This document shows, piece after piece, positions 1 through 9,579 of a stretch of 64,000 nt of DNA. Below the pieces are notes generated by a model. That model had not been told where the DNA came from and ran no database searches. It saw nothing but the letters and a program-made list of their open reading frames with translations. The DNA is taken from assembly GCF_014695725.1 (NCBI RefSeq), contig NZ_JACJOU010000015.1, forward strand, positions 62,001 to 126,000, given 5' to 3'. Numbering within the stretch: the stretch's first letter is position 1; each line of letters starts with the position of its first letter. The translations under genes were made by a program, and so were the position numbers. This stretch comes from Microcoleus sp. FACHB-672. Its GTDB lineage: Bacteria > Cyanobacteriota > Cyanobacteriia > Cyanobacteriales > Oscillatoriaceae.

Positions 1-309
1 CTCGGTTTCTCCCGGCGGGGTTTCTTGAGACGGTGCCGGCGTGGGTGGGGTTGGCAAAACCGGCTCTTGTTCTTCTGGTTGCGGTGCCTGCGGTTCTGGT
101 TGAGTTTGTGGGATGCGATCGCGGTTCGGCTCGGGTTGCGGGTTCACCGGGGGGGCCGGTAGCGTTTGCGTTTGAGCCATCGGATTTTCGTACCAGGCAC
201 TTGCCGGTTCTGCGGCAGTTGCACCACTTGTAAAGATGCCAGCAATCACCACGGCACCTGGAATTGAAACCCCACACCAAAACATTCCAAGGCTTAAACG
301 CCAGTGCAT
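1..309 (-). CDS. N-terminus of probable ShlB/FhaC (TpsB) family outer-membrane transporter, truncated by window edge
   Basis: Reading the minus strand from an ATG at 309 gives 103 uninterrupted codons running off the left edge. The product starts with a hydrophobic export signal (MHWRLSLGMFWCGVSIPG, ending near Ala-Ala-Glu at residues 32-34). A long Pro/Gln/Glu-rich stretch follows (residues 50-103, with motifs such as PQPEPNRDRIP and PTPPTPAPSQ). Cyanobacterial two-partner secretion transporters typically have this arrangement: signal peptide, proline-rich linker, then POTRA domains and a 16-strand barrel. The diagnostic POTRA and barrel parts lie outside the window, so the call is an inference from the N-terminal pattern. 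Two TpsA-like substrates sit at the opposite end of the window, about 60 kb away, so this is not their immediate operon partner here. It could be another proline-rich exported protein. Confidence 0.55.
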   Translation of the reverse strand, partial: MHWRLSLGMFWCGVSIPGAVVIAGIFTSGATAAEPASAWYENPMAQTQTLPAPPVNPQPEPNRDRIPQTQPEPQAPQPEEQEPVLPTPPTPAPSQETPPGETE

Positions 310-992
310 AAAATTATTCTCAAGCTTCAGTTTTTTGTTTGTCTGACATCTTGCATTCGAGGCACTGTAGCAGCTTTTTGGATAAAGCTCTCGGCTTCAG
401 GCCGCACTTATCACACCCAGCTAACCCAAAATAATATGATTAAAAGAATAAATCATTTTTACCTGATTATTTTTTACTCTTTTGATCATTTGCCCAAGCT
501 AAATAGCCTTTTTGTAAAAATGATACTATCTTGTCCGTCTTGTTGTCCACTCTATTTTAAATTTAATTTTTTGAAGCCTTGAAAACTATTAAATTTTGTA
601 ATTGACCTGAATCTCCTTAGTTTCTAATGAATGCGTTTGCTTTCCTGGCAATTAAAGGCAGGCGCTGTTTATCATAAAAATTATTTAGTCTCTTATTGCC
701 TGATTTGTGCGTCAAACTTAATTTAGCGCTAGCTTCTGGAGAGCCAAGCCATGAACTCAGTCCCCACAATCTTACCCGTATACTCGGCAAAAAGCTAAAA
801 TTGAAGCATCTTGAGGTGGAACACTAACAGCAACGCTTCCCCGATGCTCGGCGAATTTCTGGCTCCGGAAGAAATTTTAACTTATTCTTGATAAATGTAA
901 CTGAAGATTTTATAAAAATTCCTACAGAATTATGACTATAGCTTGTCATAAAGCGCTCAACCATATTCTTAACTAAGGACTGAGGAAAAATT
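310..992. other. AT-rich intergenic region without a convincing gene
   Basis: This 683-bp gap separates the divergent TpsB-like and RTX hydrolase genes and should hold both promoters. It is AT-rich with many short stop-interrupted frames. The only longer open frame on the plus strand (304-582) overlaps the start of the minus-strand gene and encodes a low-complexity, family-free peptide. No tRNA, hairpin terminator or repeat array was recognised. Confidence 0.6.
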
Positions 993-2957
993 ATGAAGCT
1001 TGATGATCGAGATCTATTCACTGGTGAGTTTTATCTAGAAGCCAAACTAGACGTAGCCGAAGCAATCATCAATGGCCAGTTTAAAGATGCGTTTGAATAC
1101 ACCCATAAAGTCGGCCAATATTCCGAACTCGCCTCGACTTCTTTCTTTGATTCAGCATTCGTTCCGGATATGGCCATAGAAGGCAATGAAGAACTTAACT
1201 TAACTTTGGAAAATTCTATAACGGGTGCAATAATCGGCACTCAAGACATGGCTGCTCTCAATGTTGAAAATTTTGAATTCTTCAACAATCTCATAAATTT
1301 TCAACCGAGTAATCAAAATGTAAAAGACTTAGAAACTGTATTTCTTGCAAACAGTTTAAGTGAATGGCCGACAGCCGGTTTAGGAACAGTTCAGGGAGGT
1401 GAAACAGCTGGCGAACTCATTCCAAATGTAGATCGAGATTTTCGGCGGGTGGGGTTTCGAGTGCTTGCAGATTCACCAGAAGCAAAGCAAACCTGGGTGA
1501 TTATTCATGGATGGAATAACAGTTCTCTCACTGACAGTATTGACTCTTTAGCCAAATCAGTCGCCGCAGCAAGACCTGGAGATCGCGTTTTAGCGCTTGA
1601 CTGGAGAGAAGTCTCTTATAATGCGCTACGTGAGGATCTCGGCCCGATTGGCAACGCCTATGCCTCTGCTGCCGGCGGCAATTTGAGAGCAGCTACATGG
1701 ATTGGCGCTGTTGCAGAATTTGCTGTTAAGACGTTAGAAGAAGTTTGGGGAATTAATTCAGAAGAAGCACTCAGAAGTCTAAATTTAATCGGACATAGTT
1801 TGGGTTCATTAGTCAGTGCAGAAATTGGAAGAATTTATCGAGACGATACGAATAGAGCCGACACGAGATTAAATCTAACTAATCCTAATGCAGTTGGTGT
1901 TAGAACAATTACCGCCCTCGATCCGCCTTCAGAATTTAGAGGCAAGTACGATTTAGACAGTAGATTTGCTGGAGAAAACAGACCTGAAAGTTTTAGGGAT
2001 GTTTCAGAATTTTCTAGAGCATTTGTTGGCTCTAATAGTTTAGCCGGCAATCAAGATTTTGCAGTAACAGCGGATGAATCTTTTCAAATCGATTTTGGCA
2101 ATCGAGCTGAGCGGCTTACTGATATTGGTGATGAACACGGTTGGGTAATTGAAACATTTACCCATTTAACAAGTGAACCGGAAAAAATGGGTTCGCTGCT
2201 GGGGATGAGAGCTTATGAAAATATTGAGGACTTGGCGATTAAAGATTTTGGCGAACTGGAAATTCGTAGCAGGGAAGCAGGCCGGCATAAAGGAATCCTT
2301 GTTGTGCCTAATCCCAAATCAAACGAAACAATTGACAAACCAGATCCGGCTCAAATACCCGAATTATTAATTGCCCGCTCCGCATCAAATCAAGATAATG
2401 ATATTGTGATTGGGAGTTTTACAAACGATAATATTAATGGGACTGATAACTTCAATTTTATATCTGGCGATATCCGCTACACCGGATCAGGTGATGATAA
2501 ATTTTTTGGTGAATCTGGTAATGATCAGCTCAATGGTGATAGCGGCAATGACACATTAAGTGGAGGATCAGGAAGCGATCAGCTAGTCGGAGGTGGGGGC
2601 GTTTTTGATTTGGGAAATGACCTGCTTTATGGAGGAACCGGCAAAGATGAGCTAACAGGTGGTTCGGGCCGGGATACATTTATAATTGAGCGAGATGAAC
2701 GCAAAGCCGGCAATCAAAATGAAGCCGATCTAATTACAGATTTTAAGGCCGGCACGGATATCATTGGTCTGATCGATCTATCCTTTGAACAGCTCAGCTT
2801 TCAACAATTCAATCGTGGGCTATTTGGGATTTCTCAAGATACTGCCGTCACTGCCGGTGGAGAATTTTTGGCGTTATTGAAAGATGTTCGCCCAGACCAA
2901 ATTAACAATCCAGCTAACTTTATTCCTGCGGATATCGGAATTTTCGATATCGCCTAA
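993..2957 (+). CDS. Lipase-like alpha/beta hydrolase with C-terminal RTX calcium-binding repeats
   Basis: This is a 654-residue protein with two parts. Residues about 165-400 form an alpha/beta-hydrolase fold. [10 protein letters not shown] supplies the HG oxyanion segment, and LIGHSLGSL is the nucleophile elbow with Ser269. An Asp and a His (for example in ITALDPP and GDEHGWV) are plausible triad partners. From about residue 465 there are glycine-aspartate nonapeptides ([37 protein letters not shown]), typical of RTX proteins that fold on calcium outside the cell. The tail ([16 protein letters not shown]) is the usual end of cyanobacterial RTX proteins. There is no N-terminal signal peptide, in line with type I secretion. 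No ABC exporter is nearby. A GAGGAA ribosome site lies about 6 bases before the ATG. Substrate (lipid or other ester) cannot be told from sequence. Confidence 0.82.
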   Translation: MKLDDRDLFTGEFYLEAKLDVAEAIINGQFKDAFEYTHKVGQYSELASTSFFDSAFVPDMAIEGNEELNLTLENSITGAIIGTQDMAALNVENFEFFNNLINFQPSNQNVKDLETVFLANSLSEWPTAGLGTVQGGETAGELIPNVDRDFRRVGFRVLADSPEAKQTWVIIHGWNNSSLTDSIDSLAKSVAAARPGDRVLALDWREVSYNALREDLGPIGNAYASAAGGNLRAATWIGAVAEFAVKTLEEVWGINSEEALRSLNLIGHSLGSLVSAEIGRIYRDDTNRADTRLNLTNPNAVGVRTITALDPPSEFRGKYDLDSRFAGENRPESFRDVSEFSRAFVGSNSLAGNQDFAVTADESFQIDFGNRAERLTDIGDEHGWVIETFTHLTSEPEKMGSLLGMRAYENIEDLAIKDFGELEIRSREAGRHKGILVVPNPKSNETIDKPDPAQIPELLIARSASNQDNDIVIGSFTNDNINGTDNFNFISGDIRYTGSGDDKFFGESGNDQLNGDSGNDTLSGGSGSDQLVGGGGVFDLGNDLLYGGTGKDELTGGSGRDTFIIERDERKAGNQNEADLITDFKAGTDIIGLIDLSFEQLSFQQFNRGLFGISQDTAVTAGGEFLALLKDVRPDQINNPANFIPADIGIFDIA

Positions 2958-3147
2958 AAAAAATAAGTAGAGACACAGCATGACCGCGTCCCCACCAAAG
3001 AGAATGAAGCTGTCAATTAACCGCTCAATCTCTAGCAAAACCTCAAGTGCCAATTAACACATCTGTGGTTTAAAAAGACTTTCGCCACAAGTCTTATCAT
3101 CACTCAAACGTGAGATTTCAGAACTTTCAACCTTAGCAATTAATTTG

Positions 3148-3939
3148 TTATGGTTGATCCGTATCAATAAAGGGTGCGTTTGCCAGATCTCCCAACTCCA
3201 CAGAAGTCAGCAACTCTTCCCAATTTTTTGTCACCGTTACATCGCCCGGTTCCAGCCGGCGTAACTCAGCGAGAGAGGAAACCGTATCGAACCATATTGC
3301 CTCTCTGGCATAAATACTCGGACGATCAACCGCTTTAGCGCTTTCTAATTCCTGCTGGAGTCGAGGGCTAAGCTCAGAACGTTTGATCCATCCGCCCCGG
3401 ATAATCGTCGCCTCCGGTGCATTATTCTGACAGAGCAATGCAAAAGACCAATAGTAGTTTTTGCCAACTTCTAGGGGCGGTGCGTCTTCCGGCATACTGA
3501 CGCTAATCACTCCAGGCTTTCCAGTGAGTGAAAAAGTCGTCTGATAAACTTCCTTTTCATTTTCATTGTTCGCATCTGTAAACTCCGACAGCTTAAACTC
3601 CATTGGGAGTGAGATGGTTGCCGGCACATACAAATAGAATTTAGGCGAAGCTGATGCAGTTAACCCAGCATTTGTTTGAGGGCTTAAAGCAGTGATGTGT
3701 TCAGAACCATTGGGACAGGGACCCCGCACGCCGCCGCCTTCTTGCCGGCCTCCTGGCAGTCCTGTACTGGGCGGGTTAAACGCATTCCAATTGCCCCCTA
3801 CTCCTTGACCTTGACCATTTGCATCTGGCCGTGATATCTGTGCCTGCACCAGAGTTGGGAAGCTGGTGGTTGCAGCAAGTCCAAAGGACAGGGCTAACGA
3901 CAATGGAAGCAAATAGAGAAGAGACTTCTTCCGAGCCAT
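3148..3939 (-). CDS. DUF928 family exported protein
   Basis: This is a 263-residue protein with a clear signal peptide (basic MARKKS, hydrophobic core, cleavage probably after VQAQ near residue 34). A Gly/Asn-rich stretch (GQGQGVGGNWNAFNPP) follows, then a domain with CPNGSEHITALSP and SPKFYLYVP that matches DUF928, a family largely restricted to cyanobacteria. Family members are often found near CHAT and haemagglutinin-like genes, and both kinds occur in this window, though not next to this gene. The function is unknown. The fold probably presents a beta-sandwich ligand-binding surface in the periplasm or cell envelope (inference). It converges with the RTX hydrolase gene, with 190 bp between the two stops. 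Confidence 0.8.
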   Translation of the reverse strand: MARKKSLLYLLPLSLALSFGLAATTSFPTLVQAQISRPDANGQGQGVGGNWNAFNPPSTGLPGGRQEGGGVRGPCPNGSEHITALSPQTNAGLTASASPKFYLYVPATISLPMEFKLSEFTDANNENEKEVYQTTFSLTGKPGVISVSMPEDAPPLEVGKNYYWSFALLCQNNAPEATIIRGGWIKRSELSPRLQQELESAKAVDRPSIYAREAIWFDTVSSLAELRRLEPGDVTVTKNWEELLTSVELGDLANAPFIDTDQP

Positions 3940-4062
3940 AATATACCAGTCTTCTGGTGAGTCGAGTAACTTTACAAGACGGCTACACAGGAGTTTGAGT
4001 TCCTACAAAGCCGTACAATCAATTTAGTCAATACTAACTCGCTTAAGACGGAGAAGCTATCA

Positions 4063-4253
4063 AGAGAAAAGTTCTCAGTTCTGAGTGGCGGAGTCCTGAG
4101 TCCTGAGTGATGAGTGCTGGGTTAGAGAGTAAAGAGAAGAGTTCTCTGTCCTGAGTGTTGAGTTAGAGAGGAAACAGATAAGTACTCAGTCTTGAGTGTT
4201 CGGTGCGAGAGTAAAGAGAAAAGTCCTCAGTCTTGAGTGCTGGGTGAGAGTAA
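4063..4253. repeat. Island of degenerate TGAGTGC-type heptamer repeats
   Basis: About 190 bp are built from variants of the 7-mer TGAGTCC/TGAGTGC/TGAGTGA, grouped into roughly four longer units of about 45-65 bp. Each longer unit carries AGAGAAAAGT, CTCAGT, TGAGTG and GTTAGAGAG-like blocks. It lies between the divergent DUF928 and transglutaminase-like genes. Short tandem heptamers of this kind are known in many filamentous cyanobacteria. The reverse complement of the same motif recurs inside the ftsY coding region (about 7380-7475). Confidence 0.8.
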
Positions 4254-4445
4254 ATCGATATAGGCCGAGATTGCCATTTTTGCTGCGTCTTGAAGGATAA
4301 ATTAAGTTGCCTTCCAAATTGGGGGACAGCTCACCAGACGTTTTTGCCGGCGCATCAAGAAGCAATTATTCAAAAATCGGTTACTTTGAACAGGTTCGTT
4401 ACGATACTACTTATCATCTACCATAACTTACCCACCACATTTAAG

Positions 4446-6122
4446 ATGGCTTCCCATTCCCCTGTTTCCCCCCCGACACAAAATCCCTGGTTACGCACGA
4501 TTAGACCTCATGCAGCCTATGCGCTGCACGGTATGGCATTTGTTGAAGATGCACTGATAGCCATAGATTCAGCGCGCGGCCATTTGCTACAGATTGATTG
4601 CGCGACCGAAAACACCACCATTCTTAACCCCTATCAGGCGGCAGATTTCATCGATGCCACCGGCTTGGCGGTATGGGAGGATACCCTTTGGTTTACCCTT
4701 GACGAAAGTGTGTACTTCTGCAAGTTAGGTGAGTTTACACCGCAACATTTTGTCACCTTGCCTTACCTCGCTAATGGCGTGGCAGTGTGGGGTTCAACCA
4801 TTTATGTTACCTGCCAAAAAGCCGGCTACATTCTGGTTTTTAATCGTAACACCGGCAAGCAAATTACCAAATTTGACGCCCCTGGTATTGGAGTCGAGAA
4901 TATTACAGTGCGGGAAGAAGAACTTTGGCTGTGCGACACCAGCGAGCAAAGCGTATACTGCTTAGATCGGGGCACCGGCCAGGTTCGCTTTAGTGTGTTG
5001 ACGCCCTTTGAATCTCCCACCGGCTTAGCATTTCATGTAAACCCCGAAACCGGCCAAGATATTCTTTATGTGGCCTACGCCGGCGAAGAAGCTTATATCC
5101 GGGACGATCCCAACTCACCTGATCCTCATCAGCTAACATTTCGAGACCGCACCTTCATTCATCCGCTTTTCGTTCACTACGACGAAGCCGGTCGTTACGC
5201 CCTCTCCAACGGCTATCTGATCGAGATGTCTTATGTAGAGGAAATGGCCCCCTTAGACGAGGTCAGTGTAGACAATTTAGAATGGCGCATCGCCCTGCCG
5301 TCTAACACGCACCGGCAAAAAGTTAGATCCATCGAAGCGGTTGGTTTCCCCTTCACCGAAGAAATTCAAGATGGCGAACGGGTTGCCGTGTTCAAATTTG
5401 ACACCCTCAAACCCAACGAAGCCCGTATATTTGGTTGGAAAGCTTTGCTGGAAGTCCACAGCATTAAGTATCGCCTGACGCCCCGCGATGTTGAGAACGC
5501 GCCCGAAATGCCGCCAACCTATCCCGCGCTTTATCTGGTGGATAATGACAACTTGGCAATGGATACTGAAATGGTTCGCCTAGCTGCCGGTGAAGCAATT
5601 GGTACAGAAACCAATTTGCTGCGGAAAGTGCTAAGCATCCGGGATTACGTCTACGACAAGCTATCCTATGGCATTAAACCCCACATTGACACCCCCGATG
5701 TGGCCCTAGAACGTGGCGTTGGTTCCTGCGGGGAGTATGTGGGAATCTTACTCGCTCTGATGCGCCTGAATGGCATTGCTTGCCGGACGATTGGGCGCTA
5801 CAAATGCCCAGCCTATCCTGACCGGCTATTAGTACCCCTGATGCCAGACTTTAATCATGTGTGGTTAGAGTTCTACGCACCCGGATTTGGCTGGTTGCCG
5901 ATGGAATCCAATCCTGATGATATCCAAGAACAAGGCCCATACCCGATGCGATTTTTCATGGGGTTGGCTTGGTATCACATTGAAATTGGGAAAGGAATCC
6001 GCTTTGCCACGCTGACACGATATGGACAGCCGGTGGACAAAGAAAACGTTTCAATTGGCGATCTTGCCATCAATCACGTCCGGTTCAAAATCTTAGAAGA
6101 ACTGGTGCCGGCAGGAAACTAA
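4446..6122 (+). CDS. Transglutaminase-like domain protein with N-terminal propeller-like region
   Basis: From the ATG at 4446 this gives about 558 residues. The open frame extends upstream to a TTG at 4290, but that extra 52-residue segment looks non-native. The first half has short repeating segments (for example DALIAIDSARGHLLQIDC and VAVWGSTIYVTCQKAGYI) that resemble blades of an NHL/SMP30-like beta-propeller. The second half is a transglutaminase-like cysteine-peptidase fold: VGSCGEYVG with Cys428, NHVWLEFY with His471, and ESNPDD (about 487-492) as the third catalytic element. No signal peptide is obvious. Proteins with this fold act as peptidases, transglutaminases or glycan-amide hydrolases, and the actual reaction here is unknown. 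The start choice rests on domain content rather than on a strong ribosome site. Confidence 0.72.
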   Translation: MASHSPVSPPTQNPWLRTIRPHAAYALHGMAFVEDALIAIDSARGHLLQIDCATENTTILNPYQAADFIDATGLAVWEDTLWFTLDESVYFCKLGEFTPQHFVTLPYLANGVAVWGSTIYVTCQKAGYILVFNRNTGKQITKFDAPGIGVENITVREEELWLCDTSEQSVYCLDRGTGQVRFSVLTPFESPTGLAFHVNPETGQDILYVAYAGEEAYIRDDPNSPDPHQLTFRDRTFIHPLFVHYDEAGRYALSNGYLIEMSYVEEMAPLDEVSVDNLEWRIALPSNTHRQKVRSIEAVGFPFTEEIQDGERVAVFKFDTLKPNEARIFGWKALLEVHSIKYRLTPRDVENAPEMPPTYPALYLVDNDNLAMDTEMVRLAAGEAIGTETNLLRKVLSIRDYVYDKLSYGIKPHIDTPDVALERGVGSCGEYVGILLALMRLNGIACRTIGRYKCPAYPDRLLVPLMPDFNHVWLEFYAPGFGWLPMESNPDDIQEQGPYPMRFFMGLAWYHIEIGKGIRFATLTRYGQPVDKENVSIGDLAINHVRFKILEELVPAGN

Positions 6123-6139
6123 GTCAAGAAGTTGGAGAA

Positions 6140-6171
6140 TGCCGGCAGCAAAAGCGTTTGTCCTGCCGGCA
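6140..6171. repeat. Paired TGCCGGCA palindromes between convergent genes
   Basis: Two copies of the self-complementary octamer TGCCGGCA lie 16 bases apart (6140-6147 and 6164-6171). They can pair as an 8-bp stem in the space between the stop codons of the transglutaminase-like gene and ftsY. There is no U-tract, so it is not a canonical terminator, although it could act as an RNA 3'-end hairpin for both genes. Confidence 0.35.
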
Positions 6172-6224
6172 GCGCCGAATTGGCTAAAATCTTGATATTT
6201 CTGCCCTCGGTTTCTATCTTTCCA

Positions 6225-8072
6225 TCAGCCACTGAGCAAGGCTTCCACAAACTCATAGCTGGAAAAGGGACGCAAGTCTTCAATGCCTTCACCGGCACCG
6301 ATAAACCGAATGGGCAAACCAAGCTGTTTCACGACAGCCAGGGCAATGCCCCCTTTAGCACTTCCGTCCAGTTTTGTCAATACCACTCCACTCAACTGGG
6401 CGGCTTGTGCAAACACTTCGGCTTGCCGCAGACCGTTTTGGCCCAAAGTGGCATCCAAAACAAGTAGGGATTGAATATTGGCATTCGGGGCCTTTTTATC
6501 GATAATCCGCCGAATCTTACTGAGTTCCTCCATCAGGTTTTTCTTGTTCTGGAGGCGACCTGCCGTGTCAACCAGTAGCAGTTCCGTCCCCCGCGCTTGG
6601 GCTGCCGCAATCGCGTCAAACACGACGGCTGCCGGGTCAGTGTTTTGGCCTGGATTGGCAATCACCTCAACTTCACTGCGCTGGCCCCAAATCTTCACCT
6701 GTTGGACGGCTGCGGCGCGGAAGGTATCAGCGGCAGCAATCAAGCATTTATAACCAGATTTCTGGCCGATGTGGGCAATTTTGCCGATGGTCGTTGTTTT
6801 ACCGGCACCATTAACGCCGGTGATTAACCAGATATTCAGCTGGTCTTTTTCCGGGGCAAAGGTGGGATTGTAAGACTTGCCGGTGGGCTGGTCTAGCATA
6901 TCGCGCAAAATTGTTTTCAGATAGGCAATCGCCTCCTCTGGTTTCAGCGCTTCCTCCCGCAACTTTTTCTGGAGGGCGTTAATAATGTAATCGGTCGCCT
7001 CCACCCCAACGTCTGCTTGCAACAGCAGCGACTCAATCTCCATCACCCCAGCTTGGTTCAGCGGGCCTTGACCCACAATTGCCTTGAGCTGGTTAATTAG
7101 ACTGCGACGGGTTTTATCTAAACTTTGCCGCAGTTTTTTGAGCCAAGTGATTTCTTCGATAGAAATATCTTCAGGACGTCGGCCTTGAGCGGCTAAAATT
7201 TCTGCTGACCAGAGGAACCCTTCGTCAAAGACAAAATCGGTAACCTCTTCAGTTTGGACAGCCGCCGGTTTGACAATTTCCGGTTCCGTTGAGTCAACCG
7301 CTGAGGCTTTGAGCCGTTCCAGTCGCGCTTGCCGGTCTGCTTCTGCTCTGGCCCACAATGGCAGCGCTGCTGGGGTTTCTTCAGTGCTGGGTGTTGAGTC
7401 CTCGGTGGTGAGTTCTTGATCAGTGCTGGGTGCCGGCTCAGTAGTGAGTTCTTCCTCAGTGCTGGGTGCCGGCTCAACTTGTTCAGTCACTTCGCCGGCT
7501 GCTGCACTTTCGGCAGCGGTTTCTGTGAGGACGGCTGGTTCCTGTACTGTCGGTTCCTCGGCTGCGATTTCAGGCGCTGCCGGGGGTTCTTCTGTAGCTA
7601 GTGCCGGCTCAGCAATAGGGACTGTTTCAGGTTCTACTGCCGGTTCAACCTGTTCCGCCACTTCGCCGGCTGCTGCGCTTTCGGCGGCTGTTTCTGTAAG
7701 GGTGGCTGGTTCCTCGACTGCCGGCAGTTCTGGTGACAAAATCGGCTGCGGTTCCTCGGTTTGGGTGCCGGCAACCGGGTTAATCTCCTCAGTCGGCGCA
7801 ACTTTCTGTGCTGGATCTGCGGCTGCACCCGCTTCAGGGGTTGCCGTTTCCGCTTCTACTTCCTGTTGTTGCTTCTGAATATTTTTGTAAGCTGCCTTCG
7901 CCCAGTTGAGGTAATCCGCTGCCACCTCTGGTGATTGCTGCTCAGTTGAGGCGGATTCAGAAGCGGATTCAGCAGATTCTGTTTCAGGCTGAGGGGCAGC
8001 CGGTTGAGACTGCTCCTCTTCTTTTTCGTCAGATTTCTCACTAAACTGGCGGCGGAACCAATTAAACACCAT
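6225..8072 (-). CDS. ftsY: Signal recognition particle receptor FtsY
   Basis: FtsY docks ribosome-SRP complexes at the membrane and reciprocally activates GTP hydrolysis with Ffh. The 615-residue product has the complete C-terminal NG domain: N-domain helices from about residue 300, G1 loop GVNGAGKTTTIGKIA, DTFRAAAVQQ, DTAGRLQNK (G3), and TKLDGSAKGG (G4/G5 region). The N-terminal acidic A domain is very long (about 290 residues) and low in complexity. It contains a near-exact internal duplication (TLTETAAESAAAGEVAEQ and VLTETAAESAAAGEVTEQ) and a PSTEE/ELTTE run encoded by heptamer-type repeat DNA. It is third in the DUF502-nusB-ftsY series, 117 bp after nusB, so it may also have its own promoter. 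Identity is secure; only the A domain is unusual. Confidence 0.97.
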   Translation of the reverse strand: MVFNWFRRQFSEKSDEKEEEQSQPAAPQPETESAESASESASTEQQSPEVAADYLNWAKAAYKNIQKQQQEVEAETATPEAGAAADPAQKVAPTEEINPVAGTQTEEPQPILSPELPAVEEPATLTETAAESAAAGEVAEQVEPAVEPETVPIAEPALATEEPPAAPEIAAEEPTVQEPAVLTETAAESAAAGEVTEQVEPAPSTEEELTTEPAPSTDQELTTEDSTPSTEETPAALPLWARAEADRQARLERLKASAVDSTEPEIVKPAAVQTEEVTDFVFDEGFLWSAEILAAQGRRPEDISIEEITWLKKLRQSLDKTRRSLINQLKAIVGQGPLNQAGVMEIESLLLQADVGVEATDYIINALQKKLREEALKPEEAIAYLKTILRDMLDQPTGKSYNPTFAPEKDQLNIWLITGVNGAGKTTTIGKIAHIGQKSGYKCLIAAADTFRAAAVQQVKIWGQRSEVEVIANPGQNTDPAAVVFDAIAAAQARGTELLLVDTAGRLQNKKNLMEELSKIRRIIDKKAPNANIQSLLVLDATLGQNGLRQAEVFAQAAQLSGVVLTKLDGSAKGGIALAVVKQLGLPIRFIGAGEGIEDLRPFSSYEFVEALLSG

Positions 8073-8189
8073 TACCCTTTTCCAAAATGCTGCCGGCGAT
8101 GTTGATTTTCAATTTTAGATTGTCGGCTGTCAGTTCGTTACCAGCTCAAGGGTGGGGGAAACCCGCCTCTAGCCACTAACGCTTGACCC

Positions 8190-8819
8190 TTACGGATTTC
8201 TCGTGACCCCTTTGGTTGCGTCAGACACCCGGCGCAACACACCATTGATAAATCGGTGTCCGTCGTCGCCGCTGTAGCGTTTGGCAATTTCCACTGCTTC
8301 GTTAATGGCGACTTTGTCAGGAACGCCCAGAAACTGCATTTCTACCACCGCGATCCGCAAGATATCTTGGTCAATGCGAGCCAAGCGATTCAACTGCCAA
8401 TCTACCAACGCTTCTGAGAGGATGCCATCGATTTGCTGCCGGCGCTCGCTCAGCACGCTGAGAATCTCTAGGGTGTAGGCACGGACTTCTTTTTGGTTGG
8501 CTAGCTGGATAAATTCTGGAAGTTCCAACGCCATCCCCAGTCGGTTAATCGCTGTTTGGCCCAGTTCAACGGCTTCTTTAACCATCACTCTCGCACCTTC
8601 GACTTCGGTGGTGCGGGTCTCGCTGCTCAAAAGGCGATCACTGCTTCGTTTCAGTTCTGCTGCAGCGGTTTCAAGGACGTCATGAACTTCTGTCGTTAGG
8701 GTACGCACAGCTGCTAATACTACATCTTGTAACTGCTGCGCTGCTAATTTTTCCAGATTGGCGCTCAGCTGGCTCTGGCTTAGCAAAGCCAGTTCACGGG
8801 AGATTCTTCGAGCTTGCAT
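8190..8819 (-). CDS. nusB: Transcription antitermination factor NusB
   Basis: NusB binds boxA RNA together with NusE (S10) during rRNA antitermination. This is a 209-residue product, longer than E. coli NusB (about 139) but usual for cyanobacteria because of extra N-terminal helices. It opens with the family start ([16 protein letters not shown]). It ends with the conserved all-helical core ([43 protein letters not shown]). It starts 31 bp after the DUF502 gene on the same strand, so the two are probably co-transcribed. The ftsY gene follows. Confidence 0.95.
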   Translation of the reverse strand: MQARRISRELALLSQSQLSANLEKLAAQQLQDVVLAAVRTLTTEVHDVLETAAAELKRSSDRLLSSETRTTEVEGARVMVKEAVELGQTAINRLGMALELPEFIQLANQKEVRAYTLEILSVLSERRQQIDGILSEALVDWQLNRLARIDQDILRIAVVEMQFLGVPDKVAINEAVEIAKRYSGDDGHRFINGVLRRVSDATKGVTRNP

Positions 8820-8850
8820 GACGGCTAACCTTGACCTTTTTTCCTAATTT

Positions 8851-9579
8851 TTATATATCTTCTTCTGCCGGTATCGGCTGCCGTCGCCCCTCAAAGCGCA
8901 ATGGTTCCAGTTTTCTGTCTGGGGCGTTCGCCAAAGAACAGGCAATGATTGAGGAGCTTGGACTGACAATTCCACCGGAAATTACCACTTTAAAAGCATC
9001 TTCTATGGACATCGAGAGGTTAATTGCTTCTTCTTCTGGGACAATTGCGTACCAGCCGGTGGTGGGGTTTGGCGTGGTTGGGATGAAAACGCTGAGCATG
9101 GAGCCGGACAAGTGAGACTGAATATCGCTGCTGAGCGTACCTGTGACAAACGCCAGCGCCCATATACCCTTGCGGGGGTACTCCACTAAGATCACACGGC
9201 GAAACTTGCTGTTAGAATCCTTTAGCAGCGTTTCTAGCAGCTGTTTGAGGGTTTTATAAACCGAGCCGGCGAGTGGGATGGCTTGCAGGAGGCGCTCACC
9301 GAAATCGAGCAGCCACCGCCCCACAAAGTTGCGAGCCATCAAGCCGATCAATAGAATACTCAGCAATGGTACAGCCAGTCCCACCACTAAATTCAGCACA
9401 TTGACCAAGATGGGATGCAGACCATCAAAGGGATTAATCTGCTTGGGAATGCGGGTGAGAAAGTTGATCACCCAGTTAGCGATGGTAATTGTCAGCCAGA
9501 TGGTCGTCGCTAGGGGAATCACCACCAGCAGACCGGCAATTAGATCATTCTTTAAGTCCTGCATGAAGCGCTGGGTCAC
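8851..9579 (-). CDS. DUF502 family membrane protein
   Basis: This 242-residue protein begins with DLKNDLIAGLLVVIPLATTI. It has two hydrophobic helices near the N-terminus (about residues 14-36 and 55-85) and a soluble C-terminal part (ILVEYPRKGIWALAFVTG, VFIPTTPNPTTGWY). These features define DUF502, which is widespread in bacteria and related to the plant COV1/LCV proteins. Its role in bacteria is unknown. The start is a GTG at 9579, supported by AAGGAG about 11 bases upstream; an in-frame ATG follows five codons later. It leads the DUF502-nusB-ftsY cluster. Confidence 0.85.
   Translation of the reverse strand: MTQRFMQDLKNDLIAGLLVVIPLATTIWLTITIANWVINFLTRIPKQINPFDGLHPILVNVLNLVVGLAVPLLSILLIGLMARNFVGRWLLDFGERLLQAIPLAGSVYKTLKQLLETLLKDSNSKFRRVILVEYPRKGIWALAFVTGTLSSDIQSHLSGSMLSVFIPTTPNPTTGWYAIVPEEEAINLSMSIEDAFKVVISGGIVSPSSSIIACSLANAPDRKLEPLRFEGRRQPIPAEEDI

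Noticed and set aside
304-582. 92-codon plus-strand frame near the left edge
   Set aside because: It overlaps the start of the TpsB-like minus-strand gene, is AT-rich and low in complexity, and matches no family pattern.
4290-4445. TTG-initiated N-terminal extension of the transglutaminase-like gene
   Set aside because: The extra 52 residues look like translated intergenic sequence; the ATG at 4446 begins a coherent domain.
7423-7878. 151-codon plus-strand frame rich in Ser, Ala and Val
   Set aside because: It is the antisense of the repetitive FtsY A domain; its composition is a by-product of that repeat.
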